Shown: in pieces, positions 17,441-26,082 of the stretch
Numbering within the stretch: the first letter of the stretch is position 1
Layout of the letters: every line of letters starts with the position of its first letter
Source of the DNA: Oceanobacillus sp. J11TS1
GTDB lineage: Bacteria; Bacillota; Bacilli; Bacillales; Amphibacillaceae
NCBI RefSeq assembly: GCF_018333215.1
Contig: NZ_BORO01000001.1
Coordinates: 124,001 to 188,000 of the forward strand
DNA: 64,000 nucleotides
Direction: 5' to 3'
The notes under the pieces: model-generated
Seen by the model: only the letters and a program-made list of their open reading frames with translations
What the model was told of the DNA's origin: nothing
The model's database searches: none
Translations under genes and position numbers: made by a program

Positions 17441-18079
17441 ATGTACCACGTGATGCTTGTAGAGGATCAGGAAATTGTAAGACAAGGATTGCGTATGATT
17501 CTGGAACAAGATGAACAAATTCGTGTGAGCTGTGAAGCGACGAATGGAATGGAAGCTATAGAGAAGATGACAGCCCACCGTGTTGATGTTATTTTTATGG
17601 ATATTCGTATGCCAGATATGAACGGGATCGAAGCTACAAGGAAAATTAAAAAACAATGGCCAGATGTTCAGATTTTAATGTTAACCACGTTCAATGATGA
17701 TGAATATGCACTGGATGCACTAAATGAAGGGGCAAGCGGCTTTTTGTTGAAAACATCTGATGGGAAGAAGCTCATAGAAGCAGTTTATAGCGTAATGAAA
17801 GGCGGCTTAGTTTTACATGATGAGGTAACAGCAAAAGTAATGCCGAGGCTGTTAGAACAATCTAATAAAGCGGTTGCTACTACAGATGTTGACCTCACGG
17901 AAAGAGAAAGGACTATTACGAAATTAATTGGGCAAGGAAAAACAAATAAAGAAATTGCTTCAGAGCTTTTTCTATCCGTAGGAACGGTAAAAAATCACAT
18001 TTCTGCGATTCTGCAAAAGGTAGGACTGCGCGATCGAACACAACTAGCTATTTATGCGCTCACACATGATATTTCATAA
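17441..18079 (+). CDS. Response regulator, NarL/FixJ family (LnrK/YfiK-like)
   Basis: A 212-residue protein with a receiver domain (about 1-120): acidic pair near 8-9 (VEDQE), phospho-acceptor Asp54 in IFMDIRMPDMNG, conserved Thr in MLTTFNDD and Lys in FLLKTSD. The C-terminal LuxR-type helix-turn-helix (about 145-205) includes LTERERTITKLIGQGKTNKEIASELFLSVGTVKNHISAILQK. It is the cognate partner of the adjacent kinase. By analogy with LnrK it is expected to activate the downstream ABC transporter genes. A perfect 12-bp palindrome at 19074-19085 is a candidate binding site. Confidence 0.93.
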   Translation: MYHVMLVEDQEIVRQGLRMILEQDEQIRVSCEATNGMEAIEKMTAHRVDVIFMDIRMPDMNGIEATRKIKKQWPDVQILMLTTFNDDEYALDALNEGASGFLLKTSDGKKLIEAVYSVMKGGLVLHDEVTAKVMPRLLEQSNKAVATTDVDLTERERTITKLIGQGKTNKEIASELFLSVGTVKNHISAILQKVGLRDRTQLAIYALTHDIS

Positions 18080-18200
18080 AGGATCTTTAATGATAAAGAA
18101 TGAAGGAAATGTCATGATATTGTACGAATTTATAGCGGAGCATGCATAACACATATTTTATGATAGAAGTAACCTTTATTAAAAGATTGGTGAGCGATGT

Positions 18201-19019
18201 ATGATTGCAATATTTTTAGATGAATTTCATTTTTCCACACTGTGGAATGGCGGAATCTTTTTATTTTGTGCATTTATTATAATTTGTTATTTTTTTATGA
18301 TCCCTTCCAAGGGAAAACATAAACTTCTTCATAGTACCAGTTTCATCTTTGGTATGTTCATATTATTTATAGCTGCAGGAAGTCCGTTAAATATAATAGG
18401 AAGGCTGACGTTGCAAGCGCATATGTTTCAAATTGTCGGCTTGTTATTCGTGGCCGCACCTCTCTTGGTTGTTGGATGGAAACCGAAAGCTTGGATAAGT
18501 CAAAAAATTGGGTGGGTAGCAAGAACGCTTGCTTTTCTTAGAAAACCAACCATAGCTATTATTATATTATCTATCCTCTTTTATAGTTACCACGTTCCAT
18601 TTATGTTTGATATTGCTCGTTTAGAACTTTTCTGGAATCATTTTTTTATGTTTGGCCTTTTTCTGGCAGCATTAAACTTTTGGTCTGCTTTTTTCTATTA
18701 TTGGCTGGATAATCGGATCAGATGGTATGCAATGGCCATGCAGATTTCAGCTTTTCTGCCATATTGTTTTTATGGCCTGCTAGCAAGTTCGGGAATTTAT
18801 AAAACTTATAATGATCCAGAAGTATTCTTGGCAGCTTTGAAAGTTTGCATTCCTGTTGATTTGCAGATGGCGGATGAATTTTATATTGGTTTTTTACCGT
18901 TCGATCCTGTTTATGAACAACAAATGGGCATTTTAATTTTTCTATTCAGCATTGCACTTGTATCTGTTATTTCATTAGTTTGGGCACAGAAGCAGTTTAA
19001 AAATGGAAAAGAATCCTAG
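18201..19019 (+). CDS. CtaG family membrane protein (cytochrome c oxidase assembly-like)
   Basis: A 272-residue polytopic protein with about seven hydrophobic segments. It resembles the caa3-type CtaG family: an early GSPL segment, LQAHMFQIVGLLFVAAPLLVVGWKP with the conserved histidine, and WNHFFMFGLFLAALNFW followed by a third-helix YYWL. CtaG proteins are linked to copper delivery or assembly of cytochrome caa3 oxidase. Here it lies between a two-component system and an ABC exporter, not near cta genes, and ends at its own terminator, so its role may be different. The start follows TTGGTGAGCG, a modest ribosome site. Confidence 0.8.
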   Translation: MIAIFLDEFHFSTLWNGGIFLFCAFIIICYFFMIPSKGKHKLLHSTSFIFGMFILFIAAGSPLNIIGRLTLQAHMFQIVGLLFVAAPLLVVGWKPKAWISQKIGWVARTLAFLRKPTIAIIILSILFYSYHVPFMFDIARLELFWNHFFMFGLFLAALNFWSAFFYYWLDNRIRWYAMAMQISAFLPYCFYGLLASSGIYKTYNDPEVFLAALKVCIPVDLQMADEFYIGFLPFDPVYEQQMGILIFLFSIALVSVISLVWAQKQFKNGKES

Positions 19020-19021
19020 AT

Positions 19022-19063
19022 AAAAAAACAGCAGAGCTAAAAATTAGTTCTGCTGTTTTTTTA
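19022..19063 (+). terminator. Terminator after the CtaG-like gene
   Basis: A 12-bp or longer stem (19027-19039 with 19045-19057) with T-run. Confidence 0.85.
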
Positions 19064-19073
19064 TTAGGAAAAA

Positions 19074-19085
19074 TGACTCGAGTCA
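19074..19085. promoter_or_regulatory. 12-bp perfect palindrome, candidate operator of the ABC exporter
   Basis: TGACTCGAGTCA lies about 90 bp before the exporter ATPase start, between the upstream terminator and a possible TTGCTT -35 near 19114. It could bind the LuxR-type regulator encoded upstream. Confidence 0.35.
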
Positions 19086-19173
19086 CTTTTTTTAAAATGA
19101 TTGATGACGGAGGGCAGTGTTGCTTTACCATAAAAGACGATAGAATAAAGGAAGATACGAAAGGGGAGGCGCT

Positions 19174-20109
19174 ATGATGCTCGAGTTGATTGATATTTCA
19201 AAGCGTTTTAAAAAAGTAGAAGCAGTGAAGTCATTAAATATGTTTATAGAGCAAGGGGAGATAATTGGGTTACTCGGACCGAATGGAGCTGGTAAATCCA
19301 CAGCCATATCTATACTATCTACGTTGATTGAGCCGACAGAGGGAGATGTTCGTTTCTTAAAGAAATCAGTAGTCAAAAAGCCATCCCCATTACGAAAGGC
19401 GATTGGCGTGGTCCCGCAAGAAATTGCACTTTATCAACAGCTATCAGCGGAAGAAAATCTCCTTTTCTTTGGGAGAATTTATCATTTGAAAGGTTCGGAA
19501 TTAAAACAGCGAGTGAATGAAGTTTTAGAACAGATTGGTCTAACTGATAAGAGAAAAGTAATTGTCGAGTCTTTTTCAGGAGGAATGAAAAGGCGATTGA
19601 ATATTGGTGTGGCTATGCTTCATAAGCCGCAAATTTTGATTATGGATGAACCTACTGTTGGTATTGATCCGCAATCAAGAAGCTACATTTTAGAGACGGT
19701 GAAGAACTTAAACAGAGAAAATCAAATGACAGTAGTTTACACAAGCCACTACATGGAGGAAGTGGATTATTTATGTGACCGGATTTATATTATGGACCAA
19801 GGAAATTTAATTGCTTCAGGTACAAATGAGGAAATTAAACAGATTCTTTCTTCGGAAGATACGATTTCCATTCAGGCAGAGCGTTGGAGTAATGAATTTA
19901 TTGAACATTTAAAGGGTCACCCATCCATTCGTAATGTGCACGTGGAAGAAAAAGAAATTACGTTGATTACACCAAAAGAAGTCAATGTGTTTTCTGAAAT
20001 TATTTCGATGACAGAGAAATATGGGATTGATTTGCGCTCATTACATGTTAAATCTCCAACACTAGAAGATGTATTTCTGCACTTAACTGGAAGAGCATTA
20101 CGTGATTAA
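19174..20109 (+). CDS. ABC transporter ATP-binding protein (LnrL-like)
   Basis: A 311-residue ATPase of the DrrA/NatA-like exporter group. Walker A is LLGPNGAGKST near 33-43, Q-loop VVPQEIALYQQLS, signature SFSGGMKRRLNIGVAMLHKPQ near 134-154, Walker B LIMDEPTVGID, H-loop YTSHYMEE. A C-terminal extension (about 225-311) ending ITLEDVFLHLTGRALRD-like (read SPTLEDVFLHLTGRALRD) is the conserved tail of multidrug exporter ATPases. It energises export through the two permeases encoded next (gap 12 bp, then an overlap). Gene order kinase-regulator-ATPase-permease-permease matches lnrJKLMN, whose product confers linearmycin resistance. The substrate here is unproven. Confidence 0.93.
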   Translation: MMLELIDISKRFKKVEAVKSLNMFIEQGEIIGLLGPNGAGKSTAISILSTLIEPTEGDVRFLKKSVVKKPSPLRKAIGVVPQEIALYQQLSAEENLLFFGRIYHLKGSELKQRVNEVLEQIGLTDKRKVIVESFSGGMKRRLNIGVAMLHKPQILIMDEPTVGIDPQSRSYILETVKNLNRENQMTVVYTSHYMEEVDYLCDRIYIMDQGNLIASGTNEEIKQILSSEDTISIQAERWSNEFIEHLKGHPSIRNVHVEEKEITLITPKEVNVFSEIISMTEKYGIDLRSLHVKSPTLEDVFLHLTGRALRD

Positions 20110-20121
20110 GGGGGTGGTCCT

Positions 20122-21378
20122 ATGTTATATCAATTAGTTAAAAAACAATTGCTTCTGCTTTGGCGTAACCCTGTCCAGATCTTTTATCTATTTGGACTGC
20201 CGATTATACTAATTTTTATTTTAAGTATGGCATTAGCAGGTTTTATGGAAGAAGGGAGCCCCGAACTTGAACTAAAAGTTGCTTGGCTGGAGCATGAGGA
20301 TGAAGTGGAACAAGTAAATCAATTTATCGATGAAATGGAAGACCTTGGTGTGCCGGCAGAGGCGTTGGGAGAAAACGAATATCTGCAAATGGTAGCAATG
20401 CTTAGAGAGGATGTTTTGCAAGGGGAAGACCTGCAGGAAATGATTGAATTAAAAATCATAGACGAAGACCAAAAAGCAGATGTGCTGGCGGATGATTCCT
20501 ATTCAGGTTTAATTGAGGTACCAGAAAATTTCACTTATGATATGCTTCAGGTCCTATCTGGACAAAGTGGCGAGAAACCGGAATTAATGTTACATGTCAA
20601 TCAGGAAGATGGTATCTATTCGTCTGTATTATCGCAAATTTTGGAGCAATTTGATAAGGTGTTAACGACGCAAGCATTTCTTCAGCAGCACAGTCTTGAT
20701 ATCGATATAGGTGACATGCAGGCTGTTACAAATGCAGGGGAGCAAATTCAAATTGATCAAATGGATCCCATTTCTTCACGTGATTACTATACGGTGGCAA
20801 TGGCAGTTTATACCGGATTGTATGTTGCTTCTACAATTGGTTTCTTTGCAACAAGGGAGCGACAGGATCAAATATTTGATCGAATTATTGTCGGCGATCT
20901 GTCAAGATGGGTATATTTTTTCAGCGTCTTAATCTCAGGTTTCATTATGGCCTTTATTCAGCTGTTATTTCTCTATTGTTTTTCTTATTTGGTTTTCCAA
21001 GTTGCTTTTAATGATATACTGGCATTTTTAATTACTACGTTCTCTTATTCCGTTTCGGTAGGGGGAATTACCGTATTATTAACTGCAATCAGCTACCGTT
21101 TTAAATCAGATGCAATTATTGGGCTTTTTACCGGGATTGTAACTTCCATATTAGCATTTATCGGAGGCAGCTTTTTCCCGATTGGAGAATTTTCGGAAAC
21201 CATGCAGCAGATAGGTGATATGACGCCGAATGGATCTGGATTAAGTGCTTATATTCAGTTGCTGCGGGGTGGAAATATGAAGGATGTTACAAGTCATCTA
21301 ATTTATATGGCAAGCTTTGGTATCGCTATGATTGTTATTGCTGCGATGAGCTTTCCGAAAAGGGGGGCGGCACGATGA
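20122..21378 (+). CDS. ABC-2 type permease (LnrM-like)
   Basis: A 418-residue permease with an N-terminal membrane helix (about 20-40), a large extracytoplasmic domain (about 45-225, rich in acidic residues) and five or six helices in the C-terminal half. This is the ABC2_membrane_3 layout found in YhgE/DrrB-like exporters. The segment GGSFFPIGEFSETMQQIGDMTPNGSGLSAY near 345-375 is the conserved loop before the last helix. It forms a heteromeric channel with the next permease. The ribosome site AAGGGGGTGG supports the start. The stop overlaps the next start by 4 bp. Confidence 0.88.
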   Translation: MLYQLVKKQLLLLWRNPVQIFYLFGLPIILIFILSMALAGFMEEGSPELELKVAWLEHEDEVEQVNQFIDEMEDLGVPAEALGENEYLQMVAMLREDVLQGEDLQEMIELKIIDEDQKADVLADDSYSGLIEVPENFTYDMLQVLSGQSGEKPELMLHVNQEDGIYSSVLSQILEQFDKVLTTQAFLQQHSLDIDIGDMQAVTNAGEQIQIDQMDPISSRDYYTVAMAVYTGLYVASTIGFFATRERQDQIFDRIIVGDLSRWVYFFSVLISGFIMAFIQLLFLYCFSYLVFQVAFNDILAFLITTFSYSVSVGGITVLLTAISYRFKSDAIIGLFTGIVTSILAFIGGSFFPIGEFSETMQQIGDMTPNGSGLSAYIQLLRGGNMKDVTSHLIYMASFGIAMIVIAAMSFPKRGAAR

Positions 21379-22484
21379 AAGGGATACTATTAGCAAGGGT
21401 ACGTGAGTTTATTCGTAATCCGTTTATTTTTCTACTTTTTACAGGAATGTCTATTCTGTTTGCTTGGGTGGTTTCTTCTATGAATGTAGGAGGAGGTGAA
21501 GGGCTTCCTGTTCCAGTTTATGTAGAAGAAGGTGCAGGCGCTTATCAGAGTTCCCTAGAGGAGCTGGAAGCTTTTCAATTTTACACGGTAGATAAAGAAA
21601 CGTTAGAGGAAGAATTAAAAGAAGGAAAAGTGGATACTGGTGTAATCTTATCTGAAGATCATTTTAATATTTTAATAGGAGTCGAATCACCGAATGCAGG
21701 TCTCATTCAACAAACTGTTGAGGAAGTATATACAGCTGCCATCCAGGAAACATTCATCCGGGAAGCTGCAATGGATGAGGGGATGGCGCCTGAAAGCATT
21801 GTCTCTTCTTACCATGAATCAGTTACGGAAGGTACATTTGATTTATCCATACACAGCTTTTCAGGTGAGGAAGGCTGGAAATATGATGGTAATGTACATC
21901 GAGTCGGCGGCTTTGCATTATTTTTCTCCATCTATACCATCGCCTACGGAGTAGTAAAAATCCTGACTGAGAAAAGGATGGGGGTCTGGGACCGGATGAT
22001 TTTATCGCCGGTCAAGAAATCAGAAATGTATGCTGGCAATCTGTTGTATAGTTTTATAGAGGGATATTTGCAAATTGTTATTATTTTCCTCGTCTTCTAT
22101 TTCTGGAGAGGACTCACCTTTAATGATCGTATCATTGACATTTTGATTATGCTAATTCCATATGCTTTAGCCATTGTTGCGATGTCCATTTTAATTACTG
22201 CACTTGTTAAAAATGTTGAGCAATTTAATGCAGTAATCAGTATTATTGCAGTAAGTCTAGCCATGATTGGTGGAGCGTTCTGGCCTTTAGAAATTGTCAG
22301 CAATCCAGTGTTGTTGTTTTTAGCGAAATTAAATCCGGTTAAATATGGGTTAGATATTGTTCAAGGGGCAGCAGTATATGGATATTCATTTACAGATCTC
22401 TTGCAGCCAATCAGCATACTCACTTTGATGACAGTTCTTTTTACTGGAATCGGGATTCACTTGATGGAAAGACGCCATATTTAG
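21375..22484 (+). CDS. ABC-2 type permease (LnrN-like)
   Basis: A 369-residue permease with the same plan as the preceding one: one N-terminal helix (about 17-33), an extracytoplasmic domain (about 35-170), then about five helices including the conserved GGAFWPLEIVSNPVLLFLAKLNPVKYGLD loop. It starts on the ATGA overlap with the upstream permease, so the two are made in equal amounts and probably form a heterodimer with two copies of the ATPase. A terminator follows, closing the locus. Compared with LnrN the length is similar; direct sequence comparison was not possible. Confidence 0.88.
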   Translation: MKGILLARVREFIRNPFIFLLFTGMSILFAWVVSSMNVGGGEGLPVPVYVEEGAGAYQSSLEELEAFQFYTVDKETLEEELKEGKVDTGVILSEDHFNILIGVESPNAGLIQQTVEEVYTAAIQETFIREAAMDEGMAPESIVSSYHESVTEGTFDLSIHSFSGEEGWKYDGNVHRVGGFALFFSIYTIAYGVVKILTEKRMGVWDRMILSPVKKSEMYAGNLLYSFIEGYLQIVIIFLVFYFWRGLTFNDRIIDILIMLIPYALAIVAMSILITALVKNVEQFNAVISIIAVSLAMIGGAFWPLEIVSNPVLLFLAKLNPVKYGLDIVQGAAVYGYSFTDLLQPISILTLMTVLFTGIGIHLMERRHI

Positions 22485-22498
22485 TAAAAAAATCAGCC

Positions 22499-22545
22499 AA
22501 ACGCATAAGACTTTGTATTCAGGCAAAGCCTTATGCGTTTATTTA
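22499..22545 (+). terminator. Terminator of the lnr-like operon
   Basis: AAACGCATAAG (22499-22509) pairs with CTTATGCGTTT (22530-22540), with an inner CTTTG/CAAAG stem. The T-tract is modest. Confidence 0.7.
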
Positions 22546-22765
22546 TCGCAGTGTAACTGGCTGGGACTGGGACTGCGATTACTCGTCCCATCGAAGGGCT
22601 TTAGTAAGACTCCCACTTTAAGAAATGAGTAAAAAATTATATTTCTAAGTGGGAGATCTAACAGCCAGTAACGGCCCGATCCGTTCAAGGGCCTTTAGGT
22701 CATACCCTTGTGGTACTAACCTTCAGTGGGGGATGAAAGAAAACCCCCCACTGAAGGTTAGTTTC
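22546..22765. mobile_element. Probable relic of an IS200/IS605-type element right end
   Basis: No coding sequence is present, but two structured modules lie in tandem. The first has AAGGGCTTTAGTAAGACTCC followed by a hairpin (22612-22626 with 22641-22653). The second has AAGGGCCTTTAGGTCATACCC followed by a perfect 18-bp hairpin (22715-22732 with 22744-22761). Motifs such as TAGTAAGACTCCCACTT and AGTGGGAGATCTAACAGCC recall sequences at the 3' ends of TnpB-bearing elements in bacilli, where the guide RNA (omega/reRNA) is encoded. This is from memory and was not searched. Confidence 0.4.
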
Positions 22766-22877
22766 ACTTTATCTGAATCTATCATGGTTAACCAGAACTT
22801 GGATGATATACATAGGGAATTTTCTTGTATAATAATATTTAGATAATAATAGATTGAAAGAAAAGAGGGTTCGTTCG

Positions 22878-23840
22878 TTGAAAAAAAGAAAAAAATGGAT
22901 TTGGATTATTTCAGGAGTCGCCGTGCTACTCCTTATTATAAATTTTGCTGCTGCAATTTTCTTTTATAATCTTGCTATTGAGCGCAATGTAAAGGATTTT
23001 TTAAGCGGAAATGCTGATTTGGAAGTCGAAGCAGAGACAATGGATGTATTATTGGATGGCGATTGGCGCGACTGGTCGGATGAACAGTCATTTGAAACAT
23101 GGCATCAAACTTCCTATGATGGGCTCAATTTACAAGGTTATTATCTGGAAGCAGAACAGCCGACCAATAAAGTTGTTATATTTGCTCATGGTTATTTAGG
23201 ACGCGGAAAAGATATGTCTTTATATGGACAGCATTATTATGAGGACTTGGGATATAACATTTTTACAGCCGACATGCGCGGACATGGAGAAAGCGAAGGA
23301 GATTATATCGGTTTTGGCTGGCATGATCGGTTAGATTTAATTCAGTGGATGGATAAGGTTATTGATCGTGTCGGTGATGATGCTGAGATTGTATTACATG
23401 GCGTTTCCATGGGAGGTTCCACGGTTTTAATGACGAGCGGAGAAGAACTTCCGGATAATGTGAAAGCTGTTGTAGCAGATGCATCTTATACAGATGTCAA
23501 TGATTTATTCTCCTATCATATTAATCGGATGTTCCATCTGCCTTCCTTCCCGTTCATCCCATCGACCAGTTTGGTAACACAGATACGGGCTGGATATGGC
23601 TTGAAAGAAGCCTCTGCTTTGGATCAGGTTGCAAAGGCAGAAGTGCCTATTTTGTACATTCATGGAAAAGAAGATATCTTTGTGCCGACAGAGATGACGG
23701 AGGAACTCTATGAAAATACAAAAAGTGAAAAGGAACTTCTGCTTGTTGACGGAGCAAGTCATGGAGAATCATTTGTGAAGGAAGAAGAATTGTATAAGGA
23801 AACACTGGATCAGTTTTTAGAGCGCTTTGTACATGATTAA
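22878..23840 (+). CDS. Membrane-anchored alpha/beta hydrolase
   Basis: A protein of 320 residues starting at TTG 22878, which has the ribosome site AGAGGG at proper distance. An N-terminal basic stretch and one membrane helix (about 8-32) anchor it, with the catalytic domain outside the cytoplasm. Motifs: oxyanion region FAHGYLGRG, DMRGHGESEG, nucleophile elbow HGVSMGGST (Ser near 177), acid in ILYIHGKEDIFVP, and the histidine in DGASHGES. The triad is complete. It resembles the COG1073 group that includes B. subtilis YqkD-like proteins; substrates are unknown, though a cell-surface esterase or peptidase role is possible. It has its own weak terminator. Confidence 0.87.
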   Translation: MKKRKKWIWIISGVAVLLLIINFAAAIFFYNLAIERNVKDFLSGNADLEVEAETMDVLLDGDWRDWSDEQSFETWHQTSYDGLNLQGYYLEAEQPTNKVVIFAHGYLGRGKDMSLYGQHYYEDLGYNIFTADMRGHGESEGDYIGFGWHDRLDLIQWMDKVIDRVGDDAEIVLHGVSMGGSTVLMTSGEELPDNVKAVVADASYTDVNDLFSYHINRMFHLPSFPFIPSTSLVTQIRAGYGLKEASALDQVAKAEVPILYIHGKEDIFVPTEMTEELYENTKSEKELLLVDGASHGESFVKEEELYKETLDQFLERFVHD

Positions 23841-23889
23841 AATGTGAAAATAACTATTTGCTCTATTTACAGCCGGATAATGTTACCTG

Positions 23890-23929
23890 AAAAATCTGTC
23901 ATTAGAGCGCATGGAAAGACAGGATTTTA
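23890..23929 (+). terminator. Probable terminator of the hydrolase gene
   Basis: AAAATCTGTC pairs with GACAGGATTTT (one bulge), followed by a short T/A tract. Confidence 0.5.
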
Positions 23930-23972
23930 ATAAAAGATCTTGCTAAGATATCACTAAGGGGTGAGTCACTTG

Positions 23973-24821
23973 ATGTGGGTAAAATCAATACAAACAGCAC
24001 TAGACTATATGGAAGAGCATTTACTCGAAGAATTATCAATAGAAGAGATTGCTAAACAGGCAAATTTTTCAGTATTTCATTTTCAAAGAACATTTAATGT
24101 GATGGCAGATATAACAGTTGGGGAGTATATTCGACGGCGCCGCCTGACATTAGCTGCCAATGAATTAAGGAAATCAACCATAAAGATTATTGATGTTGCT
24201 CACAAATATGGTTATGAAACCCCGGAAGCTTTCTCAAAGGCTTTCCGTAAACAGCATGGGATAACACCAACACAAGCAAGAAAGCATTTAGGGAAGTTTA
24301 AATCTTATAATCGCCTGGTGATTCAGGTAAATTTGAAAGGGGCAGATCCAATGGATTACAAGATTGTTGACTATCCGGCTTTTAAGGTAGTAGGAGTAAA
24401 AAAGGAGTTTTCATTAATCAATGAACAGAATCAAGTAGGGATTCCAAAAATGTGGGAGAAGGCACATAAAGATGGTACGAACGAATTATTAAGCAGGTTG
24501 AATAATGGTCCTGTAAAGGGTGTACTAGGCGTATGTGATGATAAGAATGATAAGACTATCGACTATTGGATTGGAACTGCATATAAAGATGAAACACCGG
24601 CAGGATTATCCGCTATTGAAATTCCGGCATCTAAATGGGCAATATTTGAAGTCCGCGGCGCAATGCCAGATGCTATGCCAAAAGTATGGAAGCAAATTTT
24701 TTCAGAGTGGTTTCCTTCCAGCAGCTACGAACACGCAGGTACACCTGAAATGGAAGTATATTCAAATGGAGATGCTTCTCAATCGGATTACTATTCAGAA
24801 ATATGGATTCCGGTTAAGTAG
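23973..24821 (+). CDS. AraC-family regulator with GyrI-like effector domain
   Basis: A protein of about 282 residues. The N-terminal AraC/XylS double helix-turn-helix spans about 5-105: LSIEEIAKQANFSVFHFQRTFN, then IIDVAHKYGYETPEAFSKAFRKQHGITPTQARK. The C-terminal half (about 120-280) is a GyrI-like/Bacterial transcription activator effector-binding domain that binds small amphipathic molecules (YKIVDYPAFKVVGVKKEF ... EVYSNGDASQSDYYSEIWIPVK). This is the domain order of Rob/BmrR-like drug-responsive regulators. ATG 23973 follows AAGGGGTGA at 8 bp; GTG 23961 is an alternative. Its targets are unknown; the hydrolase next door is one candidate. Confidence 0.9.
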   Translation: MWVKSIQTALDYMEEHLLEELSIEEIAKQANFSVFHFQRTFNVMADITVGEYIRRRRLTLAANELRKSTIKIIDVAHKYGYETPEAFSKAFRKQHGITPTQARKHLGKFKSYNRLVIQVNLKGADPMDYKIVDYPAFKVVGVKKEFSLINEQNQVGIPKMWEKAHKDGTNELLSRLNNGPVKGVLGVCDDKNDKTIDYWIGTAYKDETPAGLSAIEIPASKWAIFEVRGAMPDAMPKVWKQIFSEWFPSSSYEHAGTPEMEVYSNGDASQSDYYSEIWIPVK

Positions 24822-24840
24822 CTGTATATTTTAAGTTAAA

Positions 24841-24880
24841 AAAGCCCGTTGATTATAAGATGATCAACGGGCTTTCTTTA
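24841..24880 (+). terminator. Terminator of the AraC-family gene
   Basis: A 13-bp perfect stem (24841-24853 with 24863-24875) followed by TCTTTA. Confidence 0.88.
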
Positions 24881-24940
24881 TACATTCAATATACATTTGT
24901 TCACCATATTACAAGAATTATATCAATATTTATAAATTAA

Positions 24941-24958
24941 CTTGCATAAAAATACATA
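24941..24958. promoter_or_regulatory. ARG box (ArgR/AhrC operator)
   Basis: The core ATAAAAATACAT matches the centre of the B. subtilis ARG box (consensus CATGAATAAAAATKCAAK) and lies across the -35 and spacer of the argC promoter, so ArgR with arginine would block initiation. Confidence 0.7.
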
Positions 24959-24970
24959 AGAACTTATAAT
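24942..24970 (+). promoter_or_regulatory. Promoter of the arg operon
   Basis: TTGCAT (24942-24947), a 17-bp gap, TATAAT (24965-24970). It overlaps the ARG box and lies 38 bp before argC. Confidence 0.75.
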
Positions 24971-25007
24971 GATTACTAACTTAATTTTCTAAAAGGAGTG
25001 AAATAAT

Positions 25008-26045
25008 TTGAAGAATGTCGCAATAGTTGGCGGAACAGGGTACGGAGCGGTTGAACTTATCCGTCTATTACAACTACATAAAGAAATGCAAGTTACAAAA
25101 ATTATTTCTCAGTCGCAGGCGAAAGAGCAGTTAGCCATGGTCTATCCACATCTCGCTTCTATTATTACGAATAAGTTGGAAGTTCTTGATATAGAAGCGC
25201 TAGAAAGAGAGATTGATATTTTATTTTTAGCAGCCCCGGCTGGGGTCGCAAAGGATATCTTACCTTCCTTCCAGAAGACGTCCGTTCAATGTGTCGATTT
25301 ATCCGGCGATTTCCGACTTTCCGCACAGGAATATATAGAATGGTACGGCAAAGAGCCTGCAGCACAAGAACTCTTAGAGGAAGCGGTTTTTGGACTAAGT
25401 GAAGTTTTTACTGAAAAAATTAAGCGAGCAAAGATAATCTCCAATCCAGGCTGTTTTCCGACAGCAGCTTTATTACCGTTAATCCCCTTAGTTAAAGCGG
25501 ATATAATAGAGACTTCGGGGATTCGAATTGATGGGAAAACAGGCATTTCTGGAGCTGGAAGAGGATTAAGTGAGAAAACGCATTTCTCGGCAACAAATGA
25601 AAATATCAAACCTTATAAAATAGGTGAACATCAACATATACCAGAGATTGAACGCTATGCTTCCCTATTTGCAGAAGATCCTTTTAACGTAACCTTTACA
25701 ACCCATTTGATTCCGATGACAAGAGGGTTAATGTGTACGATCTATGCACCGTTAAAAAAGCGCGAAAATACGGTTTCTGTATTAGGATATCTTCAAGAAT
25801 ATTATCAAGATAAGCCTTTTGTCCGTATTTTACCAGAAGGGAATTTTCCAACAACAAAAGGAGTTGCAGGCAGTAATTACTGTGATATTGGAGCTTATGT
25901 AGATGAAAGAACAAAAAGCATTGTGATAACTGGAGTCATTGACAATTTAGTAAAAGGAGCTGCAGGGCAGGCGATTCAAAATGTGAACATCATGAACGGA
26001 TGGGATGAAACAGCAGGTTTAGAATTTATTCCAGTCTATCCATAA
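25008..26045 (+). CDS. argC: N-acetyl-gamma-glutamyl-phosphate reductase
   Basis: A 345-residue enzyme of arginine synthesis that reduces N-acetylglutamyl phosphate to the semialdehyde with NADPH. The Rossmann loop VGGTGYGAVELIRLL is at the N-terminus and the catalytic cysteine is Cys149 in ISNPGCFPTAALLPL. The HLIPMTRG stretch near 235 is also characteristic. The start is TTG at 25008 after AAAAGGAGTG. It is the first gene of argCJBD-carB and its promoter carries an ARG box, so the operon is expected to be repressed by arginine. Confidence 0.96.
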   Translation: MKNVAIVGGTGYGAVELIRLLQLHKEMQVTKIISQSQAKEQLAMVYPHLASIITNKLEVLDIEALEREIDILFLAAPAGVAKDILPSFQKTSVQCVDLSGDFRLSAQEYIEWYGKEPAAQELLEEAVFGLSEVFTEKIKRAKIISNPGCFPTAALLPLIPLVKADIIETSGIRIDGKTGISGAGRGLSEKTHFSATNENIKPYKIGEHQHIPEIERYASLFAEDPFNVTFTTHLIPMTRGLMCTIYAPLKKRENTVSVLGYLQEYYQDKPFVRILPEGNFPTTKGVAGSNYCDIGAYVDERTKSIVITGVIDNLVKGAAGQAIQNVNIMNGWDETAGLEFIPVYP

Positions 26046-26082
26046 TCCTAAATAGGAATTTTAAAATAAAGGAGGAAAATGC

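Noticed and set aside
22649-22846. 65-codon plus-strand frame downstream of the lnr-like locus
   Set aside because: It runs through the long hairpins of the element relic and has no ribosome site or coding pattern.
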